A stretch of 64,000 nucleotides of DNA from Antitrichia curtipendula (lineage: Eukaryota > Streptophyta > Bryopsida > Hypnales > Leucodontaceae): positions 24,344,254-24,408,253 of the forward strand of contig OX579641.1 of NCBI GenBank assembly GCA_951230915.1. The letters are read 5' to 3'. The notes beneath the pieces were generated by a model. That model worked only from the letters and a program-made list of their open reading frames with translations, ran no database searches and was not told the DNA's origin. Numbering within the stretch: the stretch's first letter is position 1; the number at the start of each line of letters is the position of its first letter. Below, piece after piece: positions 1-11,599 of this stretch. The position numbers were made by a program, and so were the translations under genes.

Positions 1-1349
1 ATCTAATTTTGTTCATAAAACAAATGCAATCCAAGAGATAAATGCAAAAAAAAATTCAACTTCACGTTGTATCTTCTAAAGAAGACGAAATAGCAATGTT
101 TCAAGGTGAAATATAGAAAATTTTCATTGGTAAAAATAATATTGGTCATTGCATCAATGACGCTAGCTTGTGAGTATAGAAATGCAAGCATACAAATAAT
201 GAGCCTAGATCTTGGGACCAAAAAAAAAAAATTTATAAAAATTATCCTTTAAATTTTTGAGAATTACATGTGTTATTTTTTACAAAAAATTTGAGTTTTA
301 GAAAATTTTGATACCTATGACCGTAGAAAATATGAATATCCTAAAATCGTGGTAGATAATCTAGTCCAATAAATCTAAAAAAATTCATCAAAGTCTTCAA
401 GTGAATTGTTCAAACAGTCCAAATATTACTTCACCAAACACTCTATCAACTTATTCCATCTCAAAAATTTAGTTTGGAATTTAAAAACTTTGCATTCAGT
501 AATAACTGCAAAATTATAAAATCTTGCCATTCCCGGCCTTCATTAACCATTTCTCAACAATATGTCTTATACCACTAATTAACCTCCAAACAAAATTCTT
601 GAAGCCAATTTAGATGTAAAACCCATTCTATAAAAAATGGTTATGACAACTATAATATTGTTGGAACTATGGAGTATGGACCTCTCTACTTAGCTAATTT
701 GACAATTCTAGCTCTAGTAAGGAGCAACTTCACTTCATTGAAGCTGAGGGCATGAATGAACTTTTCTTACTTAGGATTCATCTTGTACAAATATCTAATA
801 AGGTAATGTAGGTGCTTGCAGTTCACATATTGTAGTCAACCACCAATTGCACCCACAACCATGTCAATAATACTAGAGCAAGAACATTCTAGGAACATGC
901 TAATTGAAATGTGGTAGACATTTGAAGAAATATCAATTCCAGTTTCTATACACATTATGGTTCCTAGCCTTAGAAATGGTAGTATGGTAACATTGATGAT
1001 GATTACCTTCACATTCAAGCACTTTCTCACTCTTGTTTTGATGTTCAGTTGTTGGTGCATTTGAGATCCTTCGAATAGTCTTTTCCTTCCTTCCTGCACG
1101 TGTAGATAAAAACTTGTGTATTGAAGAAGAAGTGTCTCTTGTCTAGTTAATTTGTGTCTGTGAGGACTAGCCAAACTTCCGGCACCTGGCACCTCAAGCC
1201 AGTCTAGAATCCATGAGTATTGAGATCCCATTACACATCTTTCTATGTCATTAGAAACCAGAAGTCGGAGAATTATTTTAGTGGAGTTATACTTTTTTTT
1301 ATGTCTACAATAGGTAGGAGTTGGAGTAAGGTTGGATTGGAATGTCAAT
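1..1349. other. AT-rich stretch, no gene seen
   Basis: No reading frame here has coding-like composition, splice-bounded exons or a recognisable motif. The stretch is AT-rich with many short A and T runs, like the non-genic DNA elsewhere in the window. Confidence 0.6.
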
Positions 1350-1763
1350 TTACAGTACAAACAAGGCATTGGTTACACACTGTTGGTCATGGCACTTTGC
1401 AGGAGACTTCTGGGAGATTCTTGCAATGTGCCATTGTGACACATCACAATCTAACTTTATCATCAAGGTAATATGAGGAACTTCTCCAACGTTGGAAGTG
1501 ACTAAAGTTAGCTCTAATGTAGGAGAACAAGTAGATCTAGATCTAATTTGATCTCGATGTTGTGAAAAATTAACCTTATCTAGACAATGTGAATCACCAT
1601 CCGAGCTGATGGGAAGATCCAACTTCCTCTTCAAACTTCCAAATACCTCTTCTCCCTCCAAAAGTGGGATATGAGTGGCCATTTCATAAACCCCCTTTAA
1701 TTGGTTCAAAGCCGCCATCAACTTCATTGGATCTCCACTTCGATAAGCAATTCTCAATTTCAA
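1350..1763 (-). pseudogene. unrecognised coding remnant
   Basis: A 137-codon minus-strand frame. Its first 60 or so residues look protein-like: a segment around IAYRSGDPMKLMAALNQLKG, then a charged stretch with VFGSLKRKLDLP. The second half looks random. I do not recognise a family. It lies about 1 kb beyond the end of the decayed transposase-like gene on the same strand, so it may belong to the same dead element or be an independent fragment. No splice junctions or intact start can be supported. It could also be chance. Confidence 0.25.
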
Positions 1764-2790
1764 CTCTTGTTTTGATGGCCCAATCCTAGATGCTGATTTT
1801 TAGATATGCTCGATAATTTGTCATCTACTTGAAGGCAAAGATGCTATCATCACATGTTGCCGCATACAAGTTGTTTCCACGATTTTCTGACTGTTGTAAC
1901 CATTTGTTGTGAACTATGTCTGACAGATTGTATGATGGTATATTTGTCTTTTTCTTTAATTGTCATTCCTTGTTTGTTTCAATTCTAGTGGTTAGATTGT
2001 GCACAATTGAAGGTATAGAATTCAAAGATTTGAACAAACAAAATTTTAGATAGGATAAGAAAGACTCACCATTTTCCATAAGCCACCATACTATTGATAT
2101 CTAAAATGCCAAAAAGCCAACCAAAGATCCAACTCTCAAATCCCATCTTGTGTAGCTGCTCCAAATGATAACGACTATGTTCAAATTGCAAAATACTTTA
2201 TCTATGGTTCTTCTTGTGTCTTCGTGATTGTCCTTGTATTCTCAGGGAGTTCACTTAGATTGTCCATTAGAAACTACGTGTGTTTAGATTTGAAATCCCC
2301 TATATTATGCTGTAAAACTTAAATAAAAGGAAAAGAAAAAAATAAGAGTAGATTTTACTACTTTGATTATTGATATTTTTATTTGTTATAATAATTAGTT
2401 ACAAATTTTTGAAGTAAAGAAATACATTGTAGAGTTGAAAATAACTTTCACACCCCTATATTATATAAGAACAAATTGTCTAAAAAATGAACAAAAAATT
2501 GCTAAAAATAATCTTTTTTTCAAAGTTAATTTTTCTTGAATAATGATGAAATGGTCATCTAAATGCATTGTCTATAAATATTTGTGTTAAAAAACATGCC
2601 ATTTTAGTTCATTTTTCAACCTATTTTAGAAATCATTTCATATGTTATTTGAGTTGGAAAAATTTGGCAATAGAAACCTATAGTCATTATTAAACAAAGC
2701 TAAAAATTATAGGTTGAAATTATATTTTATTAAAAAAATAAATAAGGGTCCAAAAAATCACTTGAATACACACGGTTTGTTAAAGATACA
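1764..2790. other. AT-rich stretch, no gene seen
   Basis: No coding or structural signal was found. It lies between two minus-strand coding remnants and may be decayed flank of the same element. Confidence 0.5.
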
Positions 2791-4145
2791 CTAAGTGATC
2801 TCCCCTGGCTTATACTGCTTGCAAAGCCAATTGTGTTGGTGTTGCAAGTTTGGCTTTATAAGTTTTTGAGTATGCTTGTGGAGTAAACTGGTCCAATGTA
2901 ATAGACATGTGCGTTTGTGATTTTCCATGGATTTCTTGGGGTCACCTTATCCAAATACAATCCTTACAACATTCCAATTTGCCATTGCATTATCTATCAT
3001 AAATCCTTTAAAATTTGGATTCTCCACTTCATGCTTCTTTGTGAGAGCAATCAAACGTCTCTATATGATGCACTTAATTCCGTGTCCTTTGATTGCATGT
3101 TGTACACAACAATTGTTTAAGCCTTAGAGTAGCTTGAGTCATGGACATGGCAAGCCATTGTTGTCTAGTCCTTCACGTATTTCACATGATTGAACATCAA
3201 CCATGCATTCTCGAGATTACCACCCGGTTGCATCCAACAGACCGAATCCACTCCACTCCTGGGCCCAATTGCAAGCATCTTGAAAAGATATACTTTCTCC
3301 TTTCTTTGAGCTAGGAATATGTTATTGTGAATGCAGTCAATTGTGGAGTCACGCTTCAAGTTCATGATTTGATCAATCACTCCACTTGATCCAATGTTTT
3401 GGATTGAAGAATTGATTTTGTATACATTTGGAGAATACAAAATTTGAAATATGTCCATAACCTCATCAAGTGCTTCTTCTTCAAGCATCACTTTCTCGAT
3501 CACTTTTGGCCCCAACCCTTTATGAATAAGGTATCTCTCTAGAAACTCCTTACTAGCTACTACAAAAATAGCCAAGTTTGTTGATATTAGAATTTTTGAC
3601 ACTTTTTGCTCGACGAACGTTGATATATTGGTTATTGACTTGCGACAATTTTTGAGAGCGTCAGGGTGAGAATGACTCTTTAGGTGTCCACACCCTCAAA
3701 TTGTTCCATCCTTACTTGCAATATAGTAGATCTTAAGTGTAGCAAATGTTCACACAAGTAAGAGGACTCTTGCATATCCTACAAATAATAATACTTCCTG
3801 TTGAAGGACCACTACCAACTTTGAAAGACTCTTCTGAACAACCTACCCACTTAGTATTGTTCCTTAACACAGATCTACTGAGGAAGTTACACTCTAGATT
3901 TTTGCATACCAATTGTTGAACACAATGTAGCTTCCTGAATGTCAAATTGTCTGTTTATAGATGTTGGTGGTCAATGTCATGCACCACATGTTCCCATCGT
4001 ATCGTTTGTCTATATTGTCCAACATAGTACATAAACCCTTACTAGATGAAGTACTCGGCAACTGTGTCCAGTGGAAAACCCTGTTTCCATTGTACAAAGA
4101 TAGAAGACATTGCACTAGATAGAAAGGGATACTTTCAAATTTCAT
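2791..4145 (-). pseudogene. decayed transposase-like gene, Cys-rich N-part and DDE-like core
   Basis: Read on the minus strand from 4145 downward, several frames line up in a sensible protein order. First comes a segment with GNRVFHWTQLPSTSS (about 4090). Next is a cysteine-rich block (3945-3733) with paired cysteines in CVQQLVCKNLEC, IICRICKSP and CVNIC, which suggests zinc binding. A 145-codon frame (3602-3165) ends in PGGNLENAWLMFNHVKYVKD. The last part (3160-2791) contains TTMACHV, DNAMANWNVVRIV and RTCLLHWTSLLHKHT. The D...A...C-x2-H arrangement resembles MULE-type DDE transposases; this is inference. The gene is dead. A TAG follows VKD where the context suggests Trp, more stops follow, and at least one frameshift occurs before DNAMANW. 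No terminal inverted repeats were located. Confidence 0.55.
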
Positions 4146-6213
4146 TTCCGCAAGCTTGTTCCTAGCCCCTCAAGACCTCACCAAGAAGAATGCAAGCATT
4201 GAAGAATACTTGGTGTCTCTTTGAAGATGGATAAAAGAAGAGGGATCTGGTAGTTTCAAACTTTGGGTTGGAAGGTCTTGAAGCAGGAACATCTAGAAAG
4301 TCACCCTCAAACTTACTAGACAATTCATCTGGGAGGAAACAATCAGAAGTCTCCATCCTCTCCTACGACCTGCTACTAAAAAATGCATTCTTTCACTTCA
4401 CCGGACTCCAACATTACCTCTTCTTCAACATATATGGAGGATTCTACAAATTTAAATTGCACATAAAGAAAATAATTGGACACCTTTGCCAATCCCAATT
4501 TACTCATAGGTACCTTAAAGGACTTTGTGACCATTAGCTCTTATTGAAGCCATATCCAAAGGGATGGTAGAACTACAATCACATCACAAGAGAAGAAATT
4601 TCATACTCTATGAGAACCTCTTCTATTTCTAATGTAATTCAAAGTTTCCAAAGTACAAATGATATTTCATCAATTAGTCTAATGACAAATGCAAACATCT
4701 AATATAGAATTTTGTGGATGTTGTGCACACTTCAAAAAATTGAATAGAGTACAAAGTTCATAATGTACCATTTGATGGAAGATAACAAAAATTCATAAAC
4801 ATATAAATGTTGACAGGACGCTGCAACTTTTGAACTCACATTGTTTGTTGGATTGACAACAAGTTCAAAAAATACACCTTATTTTTTATATTCTCCATAA
4901 TTAGTGGCGATGTAGGCAAACATAAATTGATATAACAATAGATCTATTTGCAATTTGACATGTGATTCACTTTCTAGAATTGCAGTTGTCAAACACAATC
5001 GTTTTAGATCTTAAAGACTTTTTCTAAGCGCCTCATTTTATATATATTCATCATATATTCTTCCATACATGAACCACTTGTTTTGTCCTTCCCAACCTTA
5101 TAGTTAGCAATATTTTACGCGGATTATAAATTGTTCGTCTTTGTAGATTTTATTTTCAAACAATATAAATTGTCATAATTTTTAGATTGAATAGGCTTGG
5201 TGCAAGTAGCTATAAGAGTAAGTAAGTAGGCATGTAAGACACTATGAAGTTCTTTAACATCTTGTATGTAGTCAAGCGGTGAGAGGTTTGAGTACAAGTA
5301 TTCATATTTTTGCTTATTACTTCATGTGCATAGAGAAATCAAAGCAATCATTGTGGTATTACAAGGCATACAAAGAGTAACGTTGGAAAATGCATAAATC
5401 TCTATATTCTCTACTTCCAAAACACTTGGGAGATCTTAGGTGTGAGAAAAGAAAGTAGTGTCGAAGACAAGTGAATCAACTCCTGGATCCATTCGCAAGG
5501 GTTTTGGTTTTCAAGAAGGAGGTAGTAGCCTAAAGGTTGATGTTATGAGAACAAACTTGGAGGTTGTAGAGGAATTGTCACAAGAGAACATTATTGCAAA
5601 ACATCAGTCAAGACGAGAGCACATCAAAACTGTATGCATCTCTATCAACATGCTCCTTCTTTTCCAAATTAATTTTAGCAATTCTATTTCAAAAAAACAT
5701 TTGAAGACATGGTAGGAGAATTGTTGTTCATACATGAGAAGAGGATGAATCTTCCTATATTCTTCAAAGCATCTTTTATAAATATACATTGTTGTTTTAT
5801 AATATAGTTGAGCACATGATATGTTTGAATATCCATTATTTGTCCTTAGATATAGGCAAGAAGATGAACTCACTTGTTATACTTATAGAGGTAAAGGCAA
5901 TAAAAATATTGTAATCGACAATTGAAAATTTCATACAATGTCCTATACAACAACATTGAAATGCCCGCTCTGAAGCTCAAGATGATTATGCCAATAAGTG
6001 CATACTCTAATGATATAATACATTGATCATTTTAGTCTTTTGCGCTTGGAACCAAAAATAATGGCATTAATATTTTTGCTTATAGTATAGTGCGACCCAC
6101 CTTCATCATTGCAAAGACAAAAAAATTATTTTTTTCACCCAAAGTAGATTGTTTACATTTATATGGATAAAACATGGTTTCAATTTTGAAGTCATCACTA
6201 TAAGACCCACCCA
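4146..6213. other. no supportable gene; short exon-like fragments only
   Basis: Two short frames look faintly protein-like: minus 4356-4162, and plus 5458-5640 with GSIRKGFGFQEGGSSLKVD. Neither has a recognisable motif, start context or splice partner. The first directly precedes the decayed transposase-like gene and may be its worn N-terminus. The rest is AT-rich with no visible structure. Confidence 0.4.
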
Positions 6214-6382
6214 TATTTTATGTGATGTTTTCATGATTTAAGAAAACGGATTTTTGTGGATGTCCAATAAAACAACTTGTGCTTTTATGTCAATAGTAAC
6301 ATCCAATATAACATCTGTACTTGTTTTATTTGACGTCCACAAAAATCCGTTTTCTAAAATCATGAAAACATCACATAAAATA
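6214..6382. repeat. fold-back hairpin repeat, ~169 bp
   Basis: The left arm starts TATTTTATGTGATGTTTTCA (6214) and the right arm ends with its complement at 6382. The arms are about 60 bp, nearly perfect, and contain AAAACGGATTTTTGTGGA and its complement. A loop of about 50 bp separates them. The shape fits a fold-back MITE or an inverted duplication able to make a hairpin RNA. No clear target-site duplication was identified. Confidence 0.8.
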
Positions 6383-7106
6383 CGGATTTGTTATAACGCA
6401 TGTAATTATTTCAAAAATAGTCATATATTCATTGTAATCAAAATATAATGTCTTTTCAAATTCAAGAGGATCACAAAAGTGGAAATAGTTTGGTTATTAT
6501 AATATTGATTATTGGTGATATGATTTTAAAGCCATGTAATTATTTCACAAATTTTCATATATTCATTGTGAACAAAATATCATGTCTTTTCAAATTCAAG
6601 AGGATCATATATAAAAGTTAATACACTTGAATTATTATAATATTGTTTAACAATAATAGACATTAATGGAAATGGGATGTGTGTAATGTATTTTAATTAT
6701 ATTGTGAATAGTTAAATATAGTGCTTTATTTATTTGCTTTTCATGATTGAAGTAGCTCTTGCTAGTATAAGCAAGTGCCAAAAGGTTGTAGTAGATTCTT
6801 CTATTTTCTTCAATACACACCTACAGTTATGGTAGACACTAATTGAAAATTCTTCTAATACAGATCCTTTATTAGTGAAGTTTTTGACATAATTCTTACT
6901 CAATTTTCACTATTTTTTGTATTTTTTAAATCAACTATTAAAAAAAATAACATTAATTAATTGTTAAAAAAACAAAAGGCAATTCATAATATGGTACTAT
7001 TACTTCCCTTCAAAATACATTCTTTAAAGCATTGAAAACTTCTATAATCAATATTTCTTAGTGTCAAGTTAAGTAGTAGTCTAGTTAAGATGGGAGGTCC
7101 ACTAAA
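6383..7106. other. AT-rich stretch, no gene seen
   Basis: Nothing was found beyond short A/T-rich phrases, some echoing the right arm of the preceding fold-back (TTATTTCA...TTTTCATATATTCATTG occurs twice, near 6405 and 6540). Confidence 0.5.
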
Positions 7107-7300
7107 CTGGTATTGCACTTAAAGCGACTAATTCTTGAAATGTACACTTTTTGTGCATGATGTTATTTTTACAAAAATGTATACAAATGTACAAACACTA
7201 TACATTTTAAAATGTAGACCTTGACAGTGACAAACTTTGAAAACTCAAAACTAATTCTACAAATCTCTTAAATTTATGAAAAAAATAAATTGACATGACA
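7107..7300 (+). repeat. diverged copy of a dispersed MITE-like repeat
   Basis: It contains TTCTTGAAATGTACAC and, downstream, ACTATACATTTTAAAATG, followed by AACTTTGAAAACTCAAAACTAATTC. The same order occurs at 31216-31490 and, inverted, at 38840-39064. It is the most diverged of the group. Confidence 0.5.
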
Positions 7301-8929
7301 ATCTAATTATTCTTTTATTGAAATTATTTTAGATGACTATTCAAGTCCTTGAAGTAACTTAAATGAATTATCTATTTTAAATTTTTTTCTTTATGGAGAT
7401 CCAGAAAGGTACATGTTGACTTGCTTCATGTAAAATAAATTGAAAAATTGTAAATGTTGTATACCTGAATTGGAGGAATAGCCTTGGAAATCCAATTTGA
7501 GAATATATCTTAGCATATTATTTTCCTAAAGAACATCAAGATATGATTTTATTTTACTTGTTTTTAATTCGCAATCAGGGTGTTTTAACTTCTTGCAATG
7601 GCTTGATACCATAGATTGTTCAAAGAATTGATAAATAAATCCTCTCCTTGTTTTTTTCTTCTACCATAATTGTAGTAGTTCTAACTTCATACTATATTGT
7701 GCAATCAATGTGTCAAAATATCCTATTAGGCTTGCGAGACAAGAAGCACACCTTTGTTTCATACCATGATTGTAGATTTATTCATCAATAACAATTTTGT
7801 AACTCTAATCTATAACAAATTGTTAGGTGGTAATTTGGGCAATTAATAATCACATATATGTGATCATTATTTTTTTATTAAGGCGGTACAGTCATTAAGG
7901 GTTGCAACCCTTAATAAAACAAATAATGTTCATATCAAATAATGCAACAACCTAATGAAGGGATAAACATGCGCGCCAAGCTCTTTCTCGATTTAGCCTA
8001 AAATCCAATGTGGCCACCACCTTTTGCAGAACTTTTTTGAAGATGCCACTAGTGAGCCGCTTCTTCTTGTTCGCTATTTGTTCAGTGCCCCGTGTAGCAC
8101 ATCCTAGCTCAATGGGTCATATGTGTGTCGTCTTCTCAAGATCAAATACCATTAGGAAAAATTTGACCCTTGCAAAAGGGACGTTAAGTATTCATTTTTG
8201 GCACCCCGTGGTGCAAATCCAGAAAAAATAAAAAAATAATTTAAAAAAAAATCAATATTGTTTTTTGAAAAAAAAATTGAAATATTTGAAATATTTTTAA
8301 AAATAGCCTATTTGACTTAGTGCCACATCACGTTTTGTTTTTAAATTTTTTTAAAAATTATCATTTTTTTTCTATTTGCATTACTGCCATCCAAAACTCG
8401 CAATCTCTTTGAGGCCTGAAATTTTCCTAATGAATTTATGAAGTTGCTTGATCCAAGATCTAGAGTCCAGTGAAGTTACACATGTGATCAAGGTTGGAGA
8501 TCAAATCCCACCTCTTAGTTCAACCCGTCAAGCTTTGCCGCTCATATGGTTCACAGGCTTTATGAATTTGATTCTCTGGTGTTAACTTCATTGATTATGG
8601 TTTGCAAAATAGTAGGGTTGAAACAAGAAGTATCCACAATATCACAATGGACAATATGAGGGCAACGAGGAGAGCATCTTCTTGTTTGAGATTCAAAATC
8701 AAAGTGTAGTGCATAAGGCTTGCAAACTAGCAAGCACGTAATGAAGAAAAAAACAAGATCTCTAGATGCGTTATGTCCTCAAATCGAATTTCTTCATGTT
8801 TGATTCTGGATGCATAACCAAGATTTGATCTTGCGTTATTGCAAGAAGGAAACATGATGCTTAATTGAGCAACTTGTGGGAGCAAAAAGTCAAAATTTAT
8901 ATGAACGGTAGCAATGTTCCTTATGCTTT
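7301..8929. other. no gene seen; contains a short perfect palindrome
   Basis: No supportable coding region. A 73-codon frame at 8010 shows no family resemblance and its codon use is not persuasive. The only clear structure is the palindrome at 7894-7915, listed separately. Confidence 0.5.
7894..7915. repeat. 22-bp perfect palindrome
   Basis: An 11-bp half, ATTAAGGGTTG, is followed directly by its exact reverse complement with no spacer. A second short copy of TTATTAAGG lies just upstream. Function unknown. Confidence 0.9.
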
Positions 8930-10450
8930 GGAGTGTCTTGCGGTAGCACAAGAGGGCTTTAGTTTTTCAAATCTTTTTAACTTCTAGTTTTGGCCATTGC
9001 CGTAAAACATCATTTGATTACCAAAGATTCCAAATTGGAATCCAAATCTTGCCATACCAAATCCAGAGCTTGTTCAAAATCCAAATGGTAGTGTAAATAA
9101 CTAATGTGGAAATCTCAATGATTTTAAAACTAACTTGTGCCAGGACCGGTAAGGATATTGTTTTGAATCTCTACAACAATATTATTTATGCAATCCCACT
9201 ATCTAAAAAAATAATGCAAACAAAAGTCATGAGAGCTTTAGCTTAGCTTTCTTACAGTATTGTAAAGGGAATGTAAGCTACCTTGTTTACATTTTTTTTA
9301 TAGTATGTAGTGGAGATTTAGGTGGATGTGAGTCTTCAAAATTTTTATTATTTCAAAAATTGGTGTAATTAGATTTCTTCTTATAGTATTGCAATGCAAT
9401 CAAAGGAAGGTATATATTGGATTTTCTTGAAAGGTAATTTATAATTTAATGTGGGTTGTACTCTTTAGAAGATGTTCTATAGAAATAGCTTTCTGCGAGT
9501 TCAAATAACTCTTCTTGCGATACTGCAAAGTGAAATCGGGATTGTTTTGATTAATTTAATTAACACCTAGCTCGGAATTTGAGATGAATGAATCTTGATT
9601 TGAGTAAAAATTAAGTTATCATACAAATATTTGTTGGTAAGGGAACTAAATTTTTCTTGCGGTATCCCAATGAATATGGAAGATGGGGTGCTTTCAATTT
9701 TGTGAGAATTACCATTGAATTTTAGGTGCCTTAGAGTCAAAGGTAGTCAAATAGAATATTCACTAGTAGAAAAACATGTCCTAAATGACTGTCCAAAATG
9801 ACTAAAAAGTGTCCACAATGACTCATTTACAGTCATTGTGGACAATTTCTAGTCATTTAGGACAGTCATTGATAGCCATTTTTCTACTAGTGATTGGGCG
9901 CCTGGCCACAATCTTTCTTGCGGTACTACAAGGTAGATGAGGGACACTTTTCTAAATTATTTTAGAGATTGCTCTAAAATGAGGTAGATCAAAGTCAAAC
10001 ATGGCTTATGTTTTTGAAAAAATAATAATTTGTACGATCATCTAAATTTTTCTTAAGTCATTGCTATGAAAATGAAAGATGCTCTAGAATTTTAAATTTT
10101 GTTATTAACTTGATACTCACAATTTAAGAAGAAATTAATTTGTGGCTTTACAAAGTGCAACTTTTTCTTCTTTTTTATTTGAATTAGACATATTTGAAGA
10201 TGTAAGTGGTACCACAAAGGATATTATTGGTTGAGTGAAATTGATTTTTTAGGATTACATAATGATTTTTACGGCAAAGATGTTGTTTGGCTAATGAAAT
10301 CCCTTCATCAACTATGAGTGTTTGGGTTTTTCCCAAGTAATTGGCAATGGAATTTTTTGGATAAATAGTCTTGAGTTGCCTTGTGGTACTACAAGGCGTG
10401 ATAACCAAGTTATCAAATTTGTTTATATTAACCCAAAAAATTGATGTGGT
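8930..10450 (+). repeat. degenerate tandem array, period about 130 bp
   Basis: A motif of the type TTCTTGCGGTACTACAAGG recurs with TTCTT at about 9249, 9378, 9512, 9654, 9915 and 10050, with weaker echoes near 8935, 10195 and 10377. Spacings are 129, 134, 142, 261 and 135 bp. The 261-bp interval contains a 132-bp CACTA-type MITE plus its 3-bp duplication; removing them leaves 126 bp, so the period is restored. Unit ends share further words such as GAAAGATGCTCTAGAATTTT and GGAAGATGGGGTGCTTTCAA. It looks like an old satellite-like array. Confidence 0.6.
9761..9892. mobile_element. CACTA-type MITE, 132 bp
   Basis: It begins CACTAGTAGAAAAA and ends with the complement TTTTTCTACTAGTG. It is flanked by the 3-bp direct repeat ATT (9758-9760 and 9893-9895), as expected for the CACTA (En/Spm) superfamily. 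The interior is almost wholly self-complementary around GTCCTAAATGACTGTCC and AGTGTCCACAATGACT, so a transcript would fold into one long hairpin. It has no coding capacity. Confidence 0.88.
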
Positions 10451-11590
10451 TGAATCAGATGCAATCAAGTGGATCCTCGGTTGTTCCATTATCAACAACA
10501 ACTATACCTAGCTTGGTGAGATGTACTTCTAATTTTTATCGAGAATTAGACATTCCGTTTGTCATGTATTCTCTAAATATATGTGAACATGAATATTCAA
10601 GGCCTTATTCGTTATATTTGGACAAATGGTAGTCTCAATTTTATCCTCGAGTCGAAGATAAACAGTCATAACTATTCAGTTTTGAGACTATTTGGAAATT
10701 TGAAACTTTAATATATTACTATGCATAAAAACCTTTCATTGCCAAAAGGTTGCAATCTCAACTTATCCTCGACTCAAGGATAAATCCATACAATTGTTTT
10801 AGGGCAAAAGTCTCAAAATCTGTCAATTGTCCAATTATAATGAATACGGCCTTATTCATTGTTCATGTCACTAATATTACCATGTTCCTTATTGTATGCA
10901 AGACTCTAGTGTTAATCACAACAATGATCTTTAGACTTATTTACTCAATATCAAAAGTCCAATCTTGAGCCAGTAAACCTCAATGAGATTCTAGAAGCGG
11001 TAGACATATATATTAACCAAAAAGAATGAAGAAGTACTGTTGGTCCTATAATTTGGCCCGCTTCTAGTAGTGACATTGAGTATTCAAGTGATGAAGACTC
11101 AGAGATGACCCAATGTTTGTCCAATAGAGCAAAAGTCACATACACTTCATAAATTGTTAGTTGTGATTGATTCCAATATTGTTGGATATTCATATCTGAT
11201 AAAGAATTTGTTTCATGCATCACATTATAGTCTAAATTATTAACATGATTACTTCAATTGATTGCAATTGTTCCATATTGATTGAGATATTGACGTGGCT
11301 AAAGAATTTTAGGTCTCAATTGTTTATGTGCACTTATAAAGTAATGAACATTATTATAAATATTCTATTCGGCAGTAAAATTTTTGATTTTGATGTGTAT
11401 TTATGTGTATTTTGCTTCTTTTGTTGAATGATTTTGATATTTCTGATCCAATTTGGTAGTTTTGTGAAATAATTGTCAATTCGAAAGTTCATTTTTGGAA
11501 TTCTAGTTTTGGAATTAGGATAGTTCGTAAATACCAATCGGGCTGTAGTTGGTTGTCTAAGGATGGATGTCAATAAATCTCAAGTTCTAT
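10451..11590. other. no gene seen
   Basis: Short frames only, none with recognisable motifs. The composition is similar to the surrounding AT-rich DNA. Confidence 0.5.
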
Positions 11591-11599
11591 TTGGTTTTG

